Assembly (NCBI RefSeq): GCF_009730915.1
Contig: NC_052489.1
Location: forward strand, 4,739,622 to 4,803,621
Direction of reading: 5' to 3'
Length of the DNA stretch: 64,000 nucleotides
DNA from: Dioscorea cayenensis subsp. rotundata
Lineage: Eukaryota; Streptophyta; Magnoliopsida; Dioscoreales; Dioscoreaceae
Shown: piece by piece, positions 63,012 through 64,000 of the stretch
Position numbering within the stretch: position 1 is the stretch's first letter
Layout: each line of letters starts with the position of its first letter
The notes under the pieces: generated by a model
What the model saw: the letters and a program-made list of their open reading frames with translations, nothing else
Database searches by the model: none
What the model was told of the DNA's origin: nothing
Position numbers and translations under genes: made by a program

Positions 63012-64000
63012 GGAATCACTTCATGCAAAGTTAGCTAGTACATTATACCAAATATCAAATAATAGTAAAATAAATCCTCCTCAACCCTGTTATGCCATGT
63101 ATTAGATTATAGCATCAGACAAACTTCAGCATAAAACCCTAAGACATAATCAATGAAATCCCTTGCAATGAATGCTTATTCTAATTTAAAAAAAAAACCC
63201 CACCTTTACATCTAGAACCAATTCTTCATAGTGAATCAATGATTGTAGATAATCAATATCCAATTCCAAATACCATATTTTTGCATATTCAAAGCACAAA
63301 ACACTAGGGAGAAATGCAATTCTAAATGGTGAACATATTCTATCCTCATGATGATCCATAATTCGATGATGAACTTGAGATTTGGATGAGTCTAATGCAG
63401 GCTGTGATATTTCTAATCCTTCCTTTTCAATGATGGATAAATAACTGCAAGAGTTAAAAGTTGCCTTTAGAGTTATGTTAATAAGATATAGATCATGATA
63501 AAAATAAATATATATACAAAATAGCAATTTTTCCATATAACCATGTGTTCATAACTTCTACAGAAACTTCAACAACAAAAATAATATTTCCAACATTTAG
63601 TTTGCCACTAAACCCAAAAATTCTAACAACTCTTAATTCTAGCCCTTGAATCAATTGCCCAAAATCCAACAGAGAAACACATTTTATATCTTCTGCACAA
63701 ATAATTTCATGAATTAAAATGAAATGACAAAGCACATCAAATTAAGGGGGAAACCTGAAACCCTAGAAAACTGCTTTATTTCCTCCAATGCACAAACCTG
63801 AATTAAGGGCTACAACCAAATAAGGCCATATGTATAATTCACATTTCAGATTAAATTCAGAGAACGAATTCATGTTTCATCAAAGGCTCAGATCTTGCCC
63901 CTCTATTCTTTTGCATGGATAAACATGAATCAAGGGCTGCAACTAAAGTTGTCACGCTACCCAATCTCTATATGCTTTTATAGGGCAAATCATCATGGCC
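63012..64000. other. Probable introns and upstream exons of the minus-strand gene
   Basis: AT-rich with scattered minus-strand open segments (63186-63735) that may include an exon near 63230-63450. No domain is identifiable in them. Nothing else recognised up to the window end. Confidence 0.4.

Overview
The window is nuclear DNA of a flowering plant: spliced genes with GT-AG introns, AT-rich spacers, many microsatellites and heavy nesting of plant transposons. The steep 5' GC gradient of the PPR gene and a degraded geminivirus Rep/REn block suggest a monocot. Endogenous geminiviral sequences are known from yams (Dioscorea), so a Dioscorea-like genome is my best inference; it is not proven by the sequence.

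Host genes that look intact: a mitochondrial-type PPR protein (5561-6754, +); a 13-exon GH1 beta-glucosidase (7213-10703, -, 505 aa); the complex III hinge subunit QCR6 (12170-14388, -, 69 aa, start codon split by an intron); the dolichol-phosphate-mannose synthase subunit DPM2 (41450-41777, +, 82 aa); and an anthocyanidin-reductase-like enzyme (53770-55581, -, 349 aa, 6 exons). The 3' part of a probable OB-fold single-strand-binding protein gene lies at 62317-63011 (-). Decayed host genes are plastid ribosomal protein bL24c (50956-52622, KOW exons missing) and a FAR1-related/MULE-type gene (59356-61771). A GC-rich orphan reading frame sits behind a clear TATA box at 38044-38409. The host genes share no obvious pathway and appear to be independent single transcription units.

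Mobile and viral layer, left to right: a long LTR end (1-2810) inserted in a PIF/Harbinger transposase remnant (2811-3569); a LINE with its RT core deleted (17161-21550); a long AT-rich foldback (23590-23800); an endogenous geminivirus fragment (23933-25181, Rep then REn, same strand); a 4.7-kb hAT element with an exact 8-bp target duplication (25963-30667); a Ty1/copia element with 189-bp LTRs and TTTTA duplications (32384-36867, -); a 6.2-kb LINE (44734-50914) in the 5' leader of the bL24c pseudogene, with a 12-13-bp target duplication; and a 0.8-kb non-autonomous hAT element (58538-59341) just upstream of the FAR1-like start codon, again with an exact 8-bp duplication.

The main points for follow-up are the endogenous geminivirus block, the QCR6 start codon that either of two duplicated upstream exons could complete, the C-terminal extension of the reductase by tandem duplication, and the duplicated TATA-containing promoter blocks near 37.9 and 57.9 kb. 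Exon boundaries were read by eye from splice consensus and frame continuity. All family names rest on recognised motifs, not on searches.
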